This document shows, in pieces, positions 48,991-57,395 of a DNA stretch of 57,395 nt. The notes under the pieces were generated by a model. It did not search any database. It was not told where the DNA came from and was given only the letters and a program-made list of their open reading frames with translations. The stretch comes from Bin87 sp034420475. GTDB lineage: Bacteria > Chloroflexota > Dehalococcoidia > Lucifugimonadales > UBA3495. Where the stretch lies: positions 1-57,395 of the forward strand of contig DAOULH010000060.1 in assembly GCA_034420475.1 (NCBI GenBank), given 5' to 3'. The position numbers and the translations under genes are program-made. Numbering within the stretch: the first letter of the stretch is position 1; each line of letters starts with the position of its first letter.

Positions 48991-49527
48991 ATGCCCCCCA
49001 AGCAGTATGAGAACCAACCCGGCCTGGTGATTGAAGGGACCAAGCGGTACCACGCCGTCATCAAGACTGACAAAGGCGATATGACCATTGAACTGTTGTC
49101 CGAGGTCGCTCCCAGGGCCGTCAACAACTTCGTCTTCCTGGCGCGGGACGGATTTTACGAAGACAACCAGTTCCACCGGGTCATCAACGGGTTCATGATC
49201 CAGGGCGGATGCCCCAAGGGAGACGGCACCGGCGGACCCGGCTACCGCTTCCGCGACGAGGAAGTGACGCGCTCCTACACGCGCGGCACCCTGGCCATGG
49301 CCAACGCCGGCCCCAACACCAACGGCAGCCAGTGGTTCATCGTCCACGGCGCGGACGTGGGCCTGCCCCCCAACTACACCATCTTCGGGCAACTCACCGA
49401 CGGCGACGACGTGCTGGACGCCCTGGCCACGTCGCCGGTGCGGCAGAGCCGCAGCGGCGAAAACTCCCAGCCCACCGAGCGTCTGGCCATCCAAAATATC
49501 GAGATCACCGAGACCGACCTGGGCTAG
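48991..49527 (+). CDS. Cyclophilin-type peptidyl-prolyl isomerase
   Basis: Accelerates cis-trans isomerisation of prolyl bonds. The 178-residue protein has the catalytic F-H-R in NQFHRVINGFMIQGGCPKGD, followed by GYRFRDEE, GTLAMANAGPNTNGSQWFIV and YTIFGQLTDGDDVLDAL. No signal peptide is present, so it is cytoplasmic. AGGAGAC precedes the ATG. It is followed by a strong terminator. Confidence 0.95.
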   Translation: MPPKQYENQPGLVIEGTKRYHAVIKTDKGDMTIELLSEVAPRAVNNFVFLARDGFYEDNQFHRVINGFMIQGGCPKGDGTGGPGYRFRDEEVTRSYTRGTLAMANAGPNTNGSQWFIVHGADVGLPPNYTIFGQLTDGDDVLDALATSPVRQSRSGENSQPTERLAIQNIEITETDLG

Positions 49528-49550
49528 GCCGGTACGATCATCCGGGAGCA

Positions 49551-49589
49551 TGAGGTGAGGGGCGGGCGCTGAACTTGCCCCTCACCTCA
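49551..49589 (+). terminator. Terminator hairpin after the cyclophilin gene
   Basis: TGAGGTGAGGGGC pairs perfectly with GCCCCTCACCTCA around a 13-base loop, 24 bases after the stop. No T-run follows. Confidence 0.65.
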
Positions 49590-49612
49590 ATGCGCACCCG
49601 CTTTCGCAAATT

Positions 49613-49708
49613 GTCAGAAGCAGCAGGATTTACGGAATTTTATGATTTGACAGGATTGAGAGAGATTCATCGCAGAACGGTTCCAATCCTGATAATCCTG
49701 ATTCTGAC
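49613..49708. repeat. Palindromic element family B, inverted copy
   Basis: GTCAGAAGCAGCAGGATTTA at the left and AATCCTGATTCTGAC at the right. The centre reads AACGGTTCCAATCC, the reverse complement of the other copies' GGATTGGAACCGTT, so this copy is inverted. The flank CAAACCAGGTACATG resembles the shared outer end. Confidence 0.75.
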
Positions 49709-49758
49709 GTTCCCCCGCCACAAACCAGGTACATGTGCGGGCGTCCCGTGGAGTGGAC

Positions 49759-51135
49759 ATGACCACCGTTATCGCCAACGCAACCATTGTGACCGGCAAC
49801 GCGGGGCGGGACGTTCTGCATGATGCCGGCATTGTCATCTCGGAGGACCGCATCGCGGCCATCGGGCCGACGGACGACGTGCGGCCGGCGTATCCCGACG
49901 CCGAGGTGGTGGACGGGCGCGGCAAGGCGGTCTTCCCCGGCCTGGTCAACTGCCACACGCACCTGCTGGCCACGGGCGACCGGGGGATACTGGAAGACTT
50001 CGGCTTCCCGACGCGGCTGACCTTCCCGGTGTCGGCGCGGGCGCTGCTGACCGATGAGGAGCGCCGGATTCTGGCCCTGCTGGGCGTTTTGGAATCCATC
50101 CGCAGCGGCGTCACCTGCCTGCTGGAAATCTCGTCCAACGTGGCCGGCTACGCGCCTGACCTGGCGGCTACGGGGCTGCGCCTCGTCCTGTCGGAGAACA
50201 TCAACGACGTGGACGAGGCGCAGGTTCGGGAGGGTGTCTTTCGCTTCGACGAGGCCCGGGCCGACGCCGGCCTGCAGCGCAGCGCCGACCTGGTGGAGGC
50301 CTGGCAAGGCCGCGAAAACGGGCGCGTCAGCTGCTTCCTGGCTCCCCACGCGCCGGAGACCTGCTCGCCGGACCTGCTGCGCCGCACGCGGGAGCTGGCC
50401 GAGCGCCTTGGCGTCGGCTACACCATCCACCTGTCCCAGAGCCGCGAGGAGATCGAGGCGGTCATGCGGGTCAGAGGCGTGCCGCCGACCCACTATCTGT
50501 TCGCCAGCGGCTTCCTCGGCCCGGACCTGCTGGCCGCCCACTGCCGGTACGTCAATCCGGCGGAGATCGCGCTGCTGGGCCAGACGGGGGTGAAAGTCAC
50601 CAACAACGCCGCCATCGCCGCCCGCCGGGGAGCGGCCGCGCCGGTGCGGGAGTTGCAGGCCGCCGGATGCGTCATCGGCATGGGTACGGACAACATGGCC
50701 GAGGACATGGTGGAGGTGATGCGCGCCGGGCTGTTCCTGGAGCGGGTGCGCCGCAACGACGAGGTCTGGCCCCAGCCCGAGGACGTGCTGGAATGGGCCA
50801 CCATCGGGGGAGCCCGGGCCCTGGGGATGCAGGACATCACCGGCAGCCTGGAAGTCGGCAAGAAGGCCGACCTGTTCGTGACGGACCTGATGCGGCCCCA
50901 CCTGGTGCCCAGCCTGCGGCCCGTGTCCGCCTTCGTGCACAACGGGCAGCCGGCCGACATCACGTCGGTGATGGTGGACGGCCAATGGGTCATGCGCGAC
51001 GGCAAGGCGCTGACCATCGACGAAGAGGACGTGGTGCGACAGGCGGAAGCGGTGGGCCATGCGTCGTGGCGCCGGTTGTTGGAACGCTACCCCAACGTGC
51101 CTTTTCCCATCAGCATTCCGCCGGCCATCACCTGA
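49759..51135 (+). CDS. Amidohydrolase (cytosine deaminase/SAH deaminase-like)
   Basis: A 458-residue metal-dependent hydrolase of the amidohydrolase superfamily. Metal-ligand segments are GLVNCHTHLLATG, then CFLAPHAPETCS, TIHLSQSREEIE, AAHCRYVN and the final Asp in IGMGTDNMAEDM. ITGSLEVGKKADLFVTDL is a common C-terminal feature. The group includes chlorohydrolases, guanine and SAH deaminases; the exact substrate is unknown. The ATG at 49759 has GGAG six bases upstream; a frame extension to 49735 lacks homology. Confidence 0.87.
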   Translation: MTTVIANATIVTGNAGRDVLHDAGIVISEDRIAAIGPTDDVRPAYPDAEVVDGRGKAVFPGLVNCHTHLLATGDRGILEDFGFPTRLTFPVSARALLTDEERRILALLGVLESIRSGVTCLLEISSNVAGYAPDLAATGLRLVLSENINDVDEAQVREGVFRFDEARADAGLQRSADLVEAWQGRENGRVSCFLAPHAPETCSPDLLRRTRELAERLGVGYTIHLSQSREEIEAVMRVRGVPPTHYLFASGFLGPDLLAAHCRYVNPAEIALLGQTGVKVTNNAAIAARRGAAAPVRELQAAGCVIGMGTDNMAEDMVEVMRAGLFLERVRRNDEVWPQPEDVLEWATIGGARALGMQDITGSLEVGKKADLFVTDLMRPHLVPSLRPVSAFVHNGQPADITSVMVDGQWVMRDGKALTIDEEDVVRQAEAVGHASWRRLLERYPNVPFPISIPPAIT

Positions 51136-51178
51136 GCCGGGACACGTCGGGGCCGCCGCGGATTGCGCGCGCGGCAGA

Positions 51179-51215
51179 GCGGGCAGGCTGGAATGCAGGC
51201 TGCCCGCCTCTTTAT
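51179..51215 (+). terminator. Rho-independent terminator after the amidohydrolase
   Basis: GCGGGCAG pairs with CTGCCCGC over a 13-base loop, followed by CTCTTTAT. It lies 43 bases after the stop at 51135. Confidence 0.65.
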
Positions 51216-51220
51216 CGATG

Positions 51221-51348
51221 GTCACCCATATCCAGTTTGTCATCGCCAGGCGCGCAGCGACGTGGCGATCTCGTTGCTGAAAGAGGCCCCGTTGCCATCA
51301 CGAGATGGCCGCGCTTTGCTCGCAATGACAAACCGGGTACGCGTGAGG
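51221..51348. repeat. Palindromic element family A
   Basis: TTTGTCATCGCCAGGCGCGC with GTGGCGATCTCG on the left, and GCTTTGCTCGCAATGAC on the right, ending in AAACCGGGTACGCGTGAG (51331-51348), the outer end also seen at 15889. It lies between the amidohydrolase and urtA. The remaining 51349-51529 shows only the ribosome binding site AGAGGAGG. Confidence 0.75.
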
Positions 51349-51529
51349 CCCGCGTTTGCATGGGTGACGTCGCTTGCCGCCGTCGGGCGACGTTACCCGT
51401 TGTTTACGTTGCCGCAACTTCGCGGTCATAGAGTTGCAATTTGCCGGTAACACCGTGGGACTAGCGTATCCGGCATCGCCACCGGCGACCTGCCGTTGAC
51501 GAAACACTCCAGAGGAGGAAACACCCACG

Positions 51530-52837
51530 ATGTCTCTAACCGGTTTAGCCAAACTGCCTGTACTGGTGCGGTTCGCGCTCATTGGCGCGGCCGCCGTTAT
51601 CCTGCCCCTGATGCTGGCCGCCTGCGGCTCCGAGCCGCCCCCGGCGCCGGCCGCCACGGCCGCCCCCGCTGCCGCATCCCAACCGGCCAGCCCGCCCGCC
51701 GCTGCCGAGTCCGACACCATCAAGGTGGGTATCCTGCACTCCCTGTCCGGCACCATGTCCATCAGCGAGACCGCGGTGCACGACGCCGAACTGCTGGCCA
51801 TTGAAGAGATCAACGCCAGCGGCGGCGTGATGGGCAAGCAGATCGAGGTAGTCATCGAGGACGGCGCGTCCGACTGGCCGACCTTCGCCGAAAAGGCGCG
51901 CAAGCTGCTCCAGGAAGACGAGGTTTCCGTGGTCTTCGGCGGCTGGACCAGCGCCAGCCGCAAGGCGATGCTGCCGGTCTTCGAGGCCAACAACGGGCTG
52001 CTGTTCTACCCGGTGCAGTACGAGGGCCTGGAGACGTCGCCCAACATCTTCTACACGGGCGCGACCACCAACCAGCAGATCGTGCCGGCCATCGAGTACC
52101 TGCTGCAGGAGGGCAAGACCAAGTTCTACCTGCTGGGTTCCGACTACGTGTTCCCGCGCACGTCGAACCTCATCATCAACAAGCAGTTGGCCGCCGCCGG
52201 CATCGAGGCCGTGGGCGAAGAGTACACCCCGCTGGGCCACACCGAGTACAGCACCGTGATCACCAAGATCAAGGCCGCCGACCCCGACGTAGTGTTCAAC
52301 ACGCTGAACGGCGACTCCAACGTTGCCTTCTTCAAGCAGCTCAAGGACGCCGGCATCACGGCCGAGGAACTGCCCACGATTTCGGTCAGCGTGGCCGAGG
52401 AAGAGATCACCGGCATCGGCGCGGAGAACATCGCCGGCCACCTGGTGGCGTGGAACTACTTCCAGACCACCGACACGCCGGAAAACGTGAAGTTCGTCAG
52501 CGCGTTCAAGTCCAAGTACGGCGAGAACCGCGTCACCGACGATCCCATCGAGGCGGGCTACTTCGGCGTGTACCTGTGGAAGGCCGCCGTTGAAAAGGCC
52601 GGGTCCACCGACGTGGCCGCGGTCAAGGAAGCCGCCAAGGGCATCCAGTTCGCCGCCCCGGGCGGAATGGTGACCATCCACGACTCGAACCAGCATGTGT
52701 CCAAGACCGTCCGCATCGGCACGGTGCGCGACGATGGGCAGATCGACGAGATCTGGAACTCCGGCTCGCCGGTGGTTCCGGACCCCTACCTGGACAGCTA
52801 CGAATGGGCCGCCGGCCTGCGGGAGTTGGCCCAGTAA
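51530..52837 (+). CDS. urtA: Urea ABC transporter substrate-binding lipoprotein
   Basis: Captures urea or short-chain amides outside the membrane for the UrtBCDE transporter. The 435-residue protein has a hydrophobic signal with lipobox LAAC (C32), then a Pro/Ala linker (residues about 35-62). The binding domain shows IKVGILHSLSGTMSISETAV, EDGASDWPTFAEKARKL, VSVVFGGWTSASRKAMLPVF and GLLFYPVQYEGLETSPNIFY, which match UrtA/AmiC-type proteins. AGAGGAGG lies nine bases before the ATG. It is the first gene of urtABCDE, separated from urtB by a family A element. Confidence 0.94.
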   Translation: MSLTGLAKLPVLVRFALIGAAAVILPLMLAACGSEPPPAPAATAAPAAASQPASPPAAAESDTIKVGILHSLSGTMSISETAVHDAELLAIEEINASGGVMGKQIEVVIEDGASDWPTFAEKARKLLQEDEVSVVFGGWTSASRKAMLPVFEANNGLLFYPVQYEGLETSPNIFYTGATTNQQIVPAIEYLLQEGKTKFYLLGSDYVFPRTSNLIINKQLAAAGIEAVGEEYTPLGHTEYSTVITKIKAADPDVVFNTLNGDSNVAFFKQLKDAGITAEELPTISVSVAEEEITGIGAENIAGHLVAWNYFQTTDTPENVKFVSAFKSKYGENRVTDDPIEAGYFGVYLWKAAVEKAGSTDVAAVKEAAKGIQFAAPGGMVTIHDSNQHVSKTVRIGTVRDDGQIDEIWNSGSPVVPDPYLDSYEWAAGLRELAQ

Positions 52838-52856
52838 GCACCCCTCGTACTGGCTC

Positions 52857-52957
52857 TGTCATTGCGAGCGCAGCGCGGCAATCTCGCCGGTAGATAAGGG
52901 AGCATCCCGCCGCAAGGAGATTGCCACGAATGCCAGTGGGCATCCTCGCAATGACAG
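52857..52957. repeat. Palindromic element family A between urtA and urtB
   Basis: GTCATTGCGAGCGCAGCG with GCGGCAATCTCG on the left and GAGATTGCCACG with CCTCGCAATGAC on the right. It starts 20 bases after the urtA stop and would form a long hairpin in the operon mRNA. Confidence 0.8.
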
Positions 52958-53047
52958 GACGCGAAATAAATATGCCGATGCCGTCCGGCCGTCACGGTTG
53001 AGCGTCATCCGCGCCTCCGCCTCCTCAAACTCCTTTATGGCCACGAA

Positions 53048-53944
53048 ATGGAAGTTTGGGCATTACAACTGTTCAACGGGCTCAGCCTGAGCTCAATCCT
53101 GCTGCTGATTGCATTGGGTCTCGCGCTGTCCTTCGGGTTGATGAACGTCATCAACCTGGCCCACGGCGAGTTCATCATGATCGGCGCGTACACCACCTAC
53201 GCGCTGCAGCAGGCGGCGCTCAGCTTCACCGGCGACCCGCAGTCGGGGGTCACGTTCCTGATCGCCATTCCCGCGTCCTTCGTGGTTGCCGGAGCGGCGG
53301 GGTACGTGGTGGAGAACGCGCTGATCCGTTTCCTCTACCGCCGCCCCCTGGACACGCTGCTGGCGACGTGGGGTGTCGGCCTGTTTTTGCAGCAATTGGC
53401 CCGGTCGATATTCGGCGCGCCCAACGTGCAGGTGGTGTCGCCGCCTTGGCTGGGCAGCGCGCTCACGGTCACGTCCGACCTAGTGTTGCCCGTGAAGCGT
53501 GTCTTCATCCTGGCGCTGGTCACCGCGTGCATCGGCGGCCTCTACTGGTACATGTACTGTTCCAGCGAGGGGCGCCGGATGCGCGGCGTCATGCAGAACC
53601 GGGAAATGGCCGCCAGCCTGGGGGTATCGACCCGCCGGGTGGACAGCTTCACCTTCGCCCTGGGTTCGGGCCTGGCCGGCATCGCCGGGTGCGCGCTGAC
53701 GCTGATCGGCCCCATCGGGCCGTCGCTGGGCACGTTCTACGTGGTGGATGCCTTCATCGTCGTGATCCTGGGCGGACTGGGGCAGGTGCCCGGCACCATC
53801 CTGGCGGCGCTGATCATCGGGATGCTGAACACGATGCTGGAGTTCGGCACCACCGCCGTGGTGGGCAAGGTGCTGGTGTTCGCCATGGTGATCCTGTTCC
53901 TGCAATGGCGTCCCGCCGGCCTGATGCGGGCCAAGGGACGGTAG
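53048..53944 (+). CDS. urtB: Urea ABC transporter permease UrtB
   Basis: A 298-residue LivH-type permease with about eight hydrophobic helices. It begins with WALQLFNGLSLSSILLLIAL and then GLMNVINLAHGEFIMIGAYT, the LivH signature. The cytoplasmic EAA-like loop is GVMQNREMAASLGVSTRRVD, followed by PSLGTFYVVDAFIVVILGGL. It forms the channel with UrtC. The ribosome binding site before the ATG is weak. The stop lies six bases before urtC. Confidence 0.93.
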   Translation: MEVWALQLFNGLSLSSILLLIALGLALSFGLMNVINLAHGEFIMIGAYTTYALQQAALSFTGDPQSGVTFLIAIPASFVVAGAAGYVVENALIRFLYRRPLDTLLATWGVGLFLQQLARSIFGAPNVQVVSPPWLGSALTVTSDLVLPVKRVFILALVTACIGGLYWYMYCSSEGRRMRGVMQNREMAASLGVSTRRVDSFTFALGSGLAGIAGCALTLIGPIGPSLGTFYVVDAFIVVILGGLGQVPGTILAALIIGMLNTMLEFGTTAVVGKVLVFAMVILFLQWRPAGLMRAKGR

Positions 53945-53950
53945 CCGGCC

Positions 53951-55093
53951 ATGACGACCATGTCATCCATCATCACCGTGGTGCGCAACGCCTCAGCGCC
54001 GGTCCGGGTGCACGACCGCATCGGCTCGTGGATCGCGCCGGCGATCATGCTGGCAGTGCTGCTGGTCGCCCCGACGGTGCTGTCCGACTTCCGCATTGCG
54101 CTGCTGGGCAAGTTCCTGACCTTTGCCATGCTGGCGATCTCCCTGAACCTGATCTGGGGCTACGCCGGGATGCTCAGCCTGGGCCACGGGGTGTTCTTCG
54201 GCCTGGGCGGGTACGCCATGGCCATGTACCTGAAGCTGGAATCGGCCGGCGGCAAGCTGCCCGACTTCATGTTCTGGAGCGGCCTGACCGAGTTGCCCTT
54301 CTTCTGGGCGCCGTTCAAGTACGCCTGGTTCGCCATACCCATGACCTTCGTCGTGCCGGCGGTACTGGCCGGCGCCCTGGGATACCTGGTTTTCCGCAGC
54401 CGCATCACCGGCGTGTACTTCGCGCTGATCACCCAGGCCCTCGCGCTGATCGTCAGCATCCTTTTCATCGGCCAGCAGGCGTACACCGGCGGCACCAACG
54501 GCATCACCAACTACACGACGATTTTCGGCTACGCGCTGAATGCGCCGTCCATGCAGCTGATCCTGTACTACGCCAGCGTGGCCGCGCTGACCGTCGCCTA
54601 CCTGCTGTGCTGGTGGCTGATCTCGTCCCGGCTGGGCCGCCTGCTGGTGGCCATGCGCGACGACGAGAACCGGGTTCGGTTTTCCGGCTACGACCCGGCG
54701 GTGCTGAAGACGCTGGTGTTCTCGCTGTCGGCCGGCATCGCCGGCGTGGCCGGGGCGCTGTTCACGCCGCAGGTGGGCATCATCTCGCCCACGATGATGG
54801 GCATCGTGCCGTCCATCGAGATCGCCATCTGGGTGGCCGTGGGCGGACGCGGCGTGCTGCTGGGGGCAGTGATCGGCGCGGTGGTGGTCAACGGGGCCAA
54901 GAGCGGCCTCAGCGAGTCGTTCCCGGCCATCTGGCAGTACTTCCTGGGCCTGCTGTTCATCGGGGCGGTGCTGCTGTTCCCCTCGGGCATCATGGGGCTG
55001 CTGCGGGGCGAGGGCTGGCGACGTCCGTGGTGGCTGTCACGCGAGCAAATTCGCGGGGCAATCAGCCGCCTGGTTCCTGGAGCGACACGATGA
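53951..55093 (+). CDS. urtC: Urea ABC transporter permease UrtC
   Basis: A 380-residue LivM-type permease. Conserved segments are FLTFAMLAISLNLIWGYAGM and LSLGHGVFFGLGGYAMAMYL, then YFALITQALALIVSILFIG, the coupling loop AMRDDENRVRFSGYDP, and GRGVLLGAVIGAVVVNGAKS. Long for the family because of an N-terminal helix. It overlaps urtD by four bases (ATGA at 55090), so the two are translationally coupled. Confidence 0.93.
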   Translation: MTTMSSIITVVRNASAPVRVHDRIGSWIAPAIMLAVLLVAPTVLSDFRIALLGKFLTFAMLAISLNLIWGYAGMLSLGHGVFFGLGGYAMAMYLKLESAGGKLPDFMFWSGLTELPFFWAPFKYAWFAIPMTFVVPAVLAGALGYLVFRSRITGVYFALITQALALIVSILFIGQQAYTGGTNGITNYTTIFGYALNAPSMQLILYYASVAALTVAYLLCWWLISSRLGRLLVAMRDDENRVRFSGYDPAVLKTLVFSLSAGIAGVAGALFTPQVGIISPTMMGIVPSIEIAIWVAVGGRGVLLGAVIGAVVVNGAKSGLSESFPAIWQYFLGLLFIGAVLLFPSGIMGLLRGEGWRRPWWLSREQIRGAISRLVPGATR

Positions 55094-55962
55094 TTGGCAA
55101 TCCGAACAACCCGGCCTCGCGCAACGGCTCGCGCCCGACGCCGGACCTGAGCCGGCCCATCCTCTCCGTGGAGAACCTGACGGTGAGCTTCGACGGCTTC
55201 ACCGTGCTCAACGAACTGGACTTCGCCATCGGCTATGGAGAGATGCGGTTCCTCATCGGCCCCAACGGCGCCGGCAAGACGACGCTGATCGACGTGATCA
55301 CGGGCAAGTCCAAGCCCAGCAAGGGGCGCATCATCTTCGACGGCACGACGGATTTGAGCCGGCGGCAGGAGTACCAACTGGTGCGCCTGGGAGTGGGCCG
55401 CAAGTTCCAGACCCCGGCCATCTTCTCCAGCCTGACCGTGTACCAGAACCTGGAGGTGACCCTGGGGTTCCGCAGCCGGATCGCCGGTCTGCTGCGCAAG
55501 CTGCGCCGGGACGACGGCGACCGGATCATGAGCACCCTGGAGGAAGTCGGCCTCCGGCACCGCGCGCAGGACATCGCCGGTGGGTTGTCCCACGGCGAGA
55601 AGCAATGGCTGGAGATCGGGATGCTGCTGGTGCAGGAACCGAAGCTGCTGCTGCTGGACGAACCGGTGGCCGGCATGACCCGCCGCGAGCGCGACCGCAC
55701 CGGCGAGTTGCTCCAGTCCATCGGCGGCGAGCGGTCGGTGCTGGTGGTGGAGCACGACATGGACTTCGTGCGGCAATTCGCCCAGACGGTCACCGTGCTG
55801 CACCTGGGCAAGGTGCTCAGCGAGGGCACGATGGAAGACGTGCAGCAGGACCCGGAGGTCATCCGGGCGTACCTGGGCAACAGCCGGTCGCAGCGTCCGC
55901 AGGCCGGCCGGCTCAACGGACGGCGCGAGGCGGAACCCGCCGCGCCGGTCGCCGCGGACTGA
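55090..55962 (+). CDS. urtD: Urea ABC transporter ATP-binding protein UrtD
   Basis: A 290-residue LivG-type ATPase. After about 25 N-terminal residues come ILSVENLTVSFDGFTVLNEL, Walker A GPNGAGKTT, the Q-loop region GRKFQTPAIFSSLTVYQNLE, the signature LSHGEKQWLEIG (the form specific to UrtD), Walker B LLLLDEPVAGM and VVEHDMDFV. A 20-residue tail is rich in Arg and Ala. It starts inside the urtC stop codon and is followed by urtE after 11 bases. Confidence 0.95.
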   Translation: MIGNPNNPASRNGSRPTPDLSRPILSVENLTVSFDGFTVLNELDFAIGYGEMRFLIGPNGAGKTTLIDVITGKSKPSKGRIIFDGTTDLSRRQEYQLVRLGVGRKFQTPAIFSSLTVYQNLEVTLGFRSRIAGLLRKLRRDDGDRIMSTLEEVGLRHRAQDIAGGLSHGEKQWLEIGMLLVQEPKLLLLDEPVAGMTRRERDRTGELLQSIGGERSVLVVEHDMDFVRQFAQTVTVLHLGKVLSEGTMEDVQQDPEVIRAYLGNSRSQRPQAGRLNGRREAEPAAPVAAD

Positions 55963-55973
55963 AGGGCAAGTCA

Positions 55974-56696
55974 ATGTTTCGCCAACCCGATCCGTTCCTG
56001 ACCATCAAGGGCCTGTCCGTGGGCTACGGGCAGAGCCTGGTGCTGACCGACGTGGCATTGGATGTGCCGGAGGGGCAGGTGGTCTGCCTCATGGGGCGCA
56101 ACGGCGTGGGCAAGACCACGCTGCTCAAGGCGATCATGGGCCTGCTGAACCCCCGCGCCGGCCAGATCCGGTTCGGCCAGTCGGACATGACGCGCTGGGC
56201 GCCGCACAAGCGGGCCAAGGCCGGGTTCGGCTACGTGCCCCAGGGTCGGCACATCTTCCCCTACCTGACGGTGCACGAAAACCTGCTGATGGGGCTGGAG
56301 TCCTTCGCCGGCAAGAAGGGGCGTCCGGAGGCCGTCGAAAGGATGTACTGCCTGTTTCCGGCGCTGAAGACCTACACGAAGAAGGTCGCCGGCACGCTCA
56401 GCGGCGGGCAGCAGCAGCAACTGGCGCTGGCCCGCGCCCTGGTGCGCCAGCCGTCCCTGCTCTTGCTGGACGAGCCCACCGAGGGCATACAGCCGTCGAT
56501 AGTGCAGGAGATCGAGGAACTGCTGCATCGACTGCGGGAGCAGAACGAGACGACGATATTGCTGGTCGAGCAGTTTTTGGACTTCGCCCTGGGCATCGCC
56601 GACTACTGCTACGTGATGGAAAAGGGAGCCATAGTCCTGGAAGGCGCCGCCCGGGACCTGGACCACAACCTGGTCCGGGAGTACGTGGCGGTGTAG
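55974..56696 (+). CDS. urtE: Urea ABC transporter ATP-binding protein UrtE
   Basis: A 240-residue LivF-type ATPase. It shows FLTIKGLSVGYGQSLVLTDV, Walker A GRNGVGKTT, GFGYVPQGRHIFPYLTVHEN, signature LSGGQQQQLALARALV and Walker B LLLLDEPTEGIQPSI, and the H-loop region LLVEQFLDFA. The TEGIQPSIV sequence is typical of UrtE. AAGGGCAAG precedes the ATG. It completes the transporter and is followed after 34 bases by glutamine synthetase. Confidence 0.95.
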   Translation: MFRQPDPFLTIKGLSVGYGQSLVLTDVALDVPEGQVVCLMGRNGVGKTTLLKAIMGLLNPRAGQIRFGQSDMTRWAPHKRAKAGFGYVPQGRHIFPYLTVHENLLMGLESFAGKKGRPEAVERMYCLFPALKTYTKKVAGTLSGGQQQQLALARALVRQPSLLLLDEPTEGIQPSIVQEIEELLHRLREQNETTILLVEQFLDFALGIADYCYVMEKGAIVLEGAARDLDHNLVREYVAV

Positions 56697-56730
56697 GTCC
56701 CGGCATAAACGCGATACGTGAGGAATAGCC

Positions 56731-57395
56731 ATGACAACTGAGACAGCCGCCGCCCGGGATTTCGTACTGCGGACCGCGCGGGACAACGACGTCAAGTTCA
56801 TCCGCCTGTGGTTCACTGACATCCTGGGCAAGCTGAAGGGGTTCGCGGTGACCGCCGACGACCTGGAGGACGCGCTGGAGCGCGGCGTGGGTTTCGACGG
56901 CTCGGCCATCGACGGGTTCGCCCGCCACCACGAGAGCGACATGCGGGCCTACCCGGACCCGTCCACCTTCACGCTGCTGCCGTGGCGTCCGCGCCAGAAC
57001 GCCGTGGCCCGGATGTTCTGCGACATCCGCCAGCCCCGGGGGCAGACCTTCGCCGGCGACCCGCGCCAGGTACTCCGGCGGAACCTGGACAAGGCGGCGG
57101 AGATGGGGTTCACCTATAACGTCGGCGCGGAGCTGGAATTCTTCTACCTGAAAAGCGCCGGCGCGCCCGAACTGCTGGACCACGACGGCTACTTCGACCA
57201 GCTATCCAGCTACCCCGCCTCCGACCTGCGCCGCGACACCGTGCTCAACCTCGCCGAGATGGGCATTCCGGTCAAATACTCCCACCACGAGGGCGCGCCC
57301 AGCCAGCACGAGATCGACCTGGAGTACACCGACGCGCTGACCATGGCCGACAACCTGATGACGGCCAAGCTGGTCATCAAGGAGCTGGCCCAGCT
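56731..57395 (+). CDS. glnA: Glutamine synthetase (partial, runs off window)
   Basis: The first 221 codons of a glutamine synthetase. The N-terminal beta-grasp domain has VKFIRLWFTDILGKLKGF and the latch region GVGFDGSAIDGFARHHESDM (DGS at 56-58). The catalytic domain starts with MGFTYNVGAELEFFYL (first metal-binding Glu residues), and SHHEGAPSQHEIDLEYTDAL continues it. It would capture ammonia into glutamine. GAGGAA precedes the ATG. The position directly after urtE suggests co-regulation with urea uptake. The end is missing, so the subtype is not certain. Confidence 0.94.
   Translation, partial: MTTETAAARDFVLRTARDNDVKFIRLWFTDILGKLKGFAVTADDLEDALERGVGFDGSAIDGFARHHESDMRAYPDPSTFTLLPWRPRQNAVARMFCDIRQPRGQTFAGDPRQVLRRNLDKAAEMGFTYNVGAELEFFYLKSAGAPELLDHDGYFDQLSSYPASDLRRDTVLNLAEMGIPVKYSHHEGAPSQHEIDLEYTDALTMADNLMTAKLVIKELAQ

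Noticed and set aside
53056..55089. A long open plus-strand frame across urtB and urtC, in frame with urtD
   Set aside because: The proteins in the true frames are clear permeases. The other frame is rich in Arg, Pro, Gly and His, as expected of a GC-rich shadow frame, and has no domain before the real UrtD start.

Overview
The window is high-GC bacterial DNA with dense, tightly packed genes. The DUF2298 (Chlor_Arch_YYY-type) membrane protein, the mandelate-racemase/NIPSNAP gene pair and abundant REP-like palindromes suggest a Chloroflexota bacterium, possibly Dehalococcoidia/SAR202-like. This is inferred from gene content; there is no rRNA, tRNA or CRISPR array to confirm it.

Layout. 1-4.8 kb is a decayed accessory patch: the start of an IS transposase at the edge, the 3' end of a DUF3800 gene, a membrane/coiled-coil gene cut by an in-frame TGA, a deletion remnant of an HNH-type DNA methylase, a retropepsin-like gene pair, and a full-length and an internally deleted copy of a coiled-coil/PD-(D/E)XK gene. 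4.9-7.7 kb holds argG, a DUF433/DUF5615 toxin-antitoxin-like pair and an SDR oxidoreductase. 7.9-14.9 kb is a defence-like island: a single-chain restriction-modification enzyme on +, and on - a RecQ helicase fused to a phosphoribosyltransferase (split by a frameshift) overlapping a DprA/Smf gene. 15-29 kb mixes housekeeping and accessory genes: amidase with a small partner, ftsY, the DUF2298 protein, a hydrolase/methyltransferase fusion, ligA, an XRE-ImmA/IrrE regulator with a PIN-like partner, and dtd. 29-38 kb holds fmdB, rpsU, two ABC ATPases without a permease, arsM, an enolase-superfamily gene and several small enzymes. 38-46 kb has a membrane protein, a pair of PaREP1/HEPN-like proteins, two tandem MFS transporters and an unusual receptor-like substrate-binding protein. 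46-51 kb has an asparaginase, an AlbA_2/HATPase regulator, a cyclophilin and an amidohydrolase. 51.5-57.4 kb is a urea-type ABC transporter operon, urtABCDE, running into a glutamine synthetase gene cut by the window end.

Nitrogen is a recurring theme: urea uptake, glutamine synthetase, asparaginase, amidase, argininosuccinate synthase and an amidohydrolase. The other theme is genomic conflict and decay. At least two families of palindromic elements are scattered between genes, and copies of both share an outer inverted end. Three genes carry a single disabling change (two in-frame TGA codons and one frameshift), so assembly error must be excluded before they are called pseudogenes.
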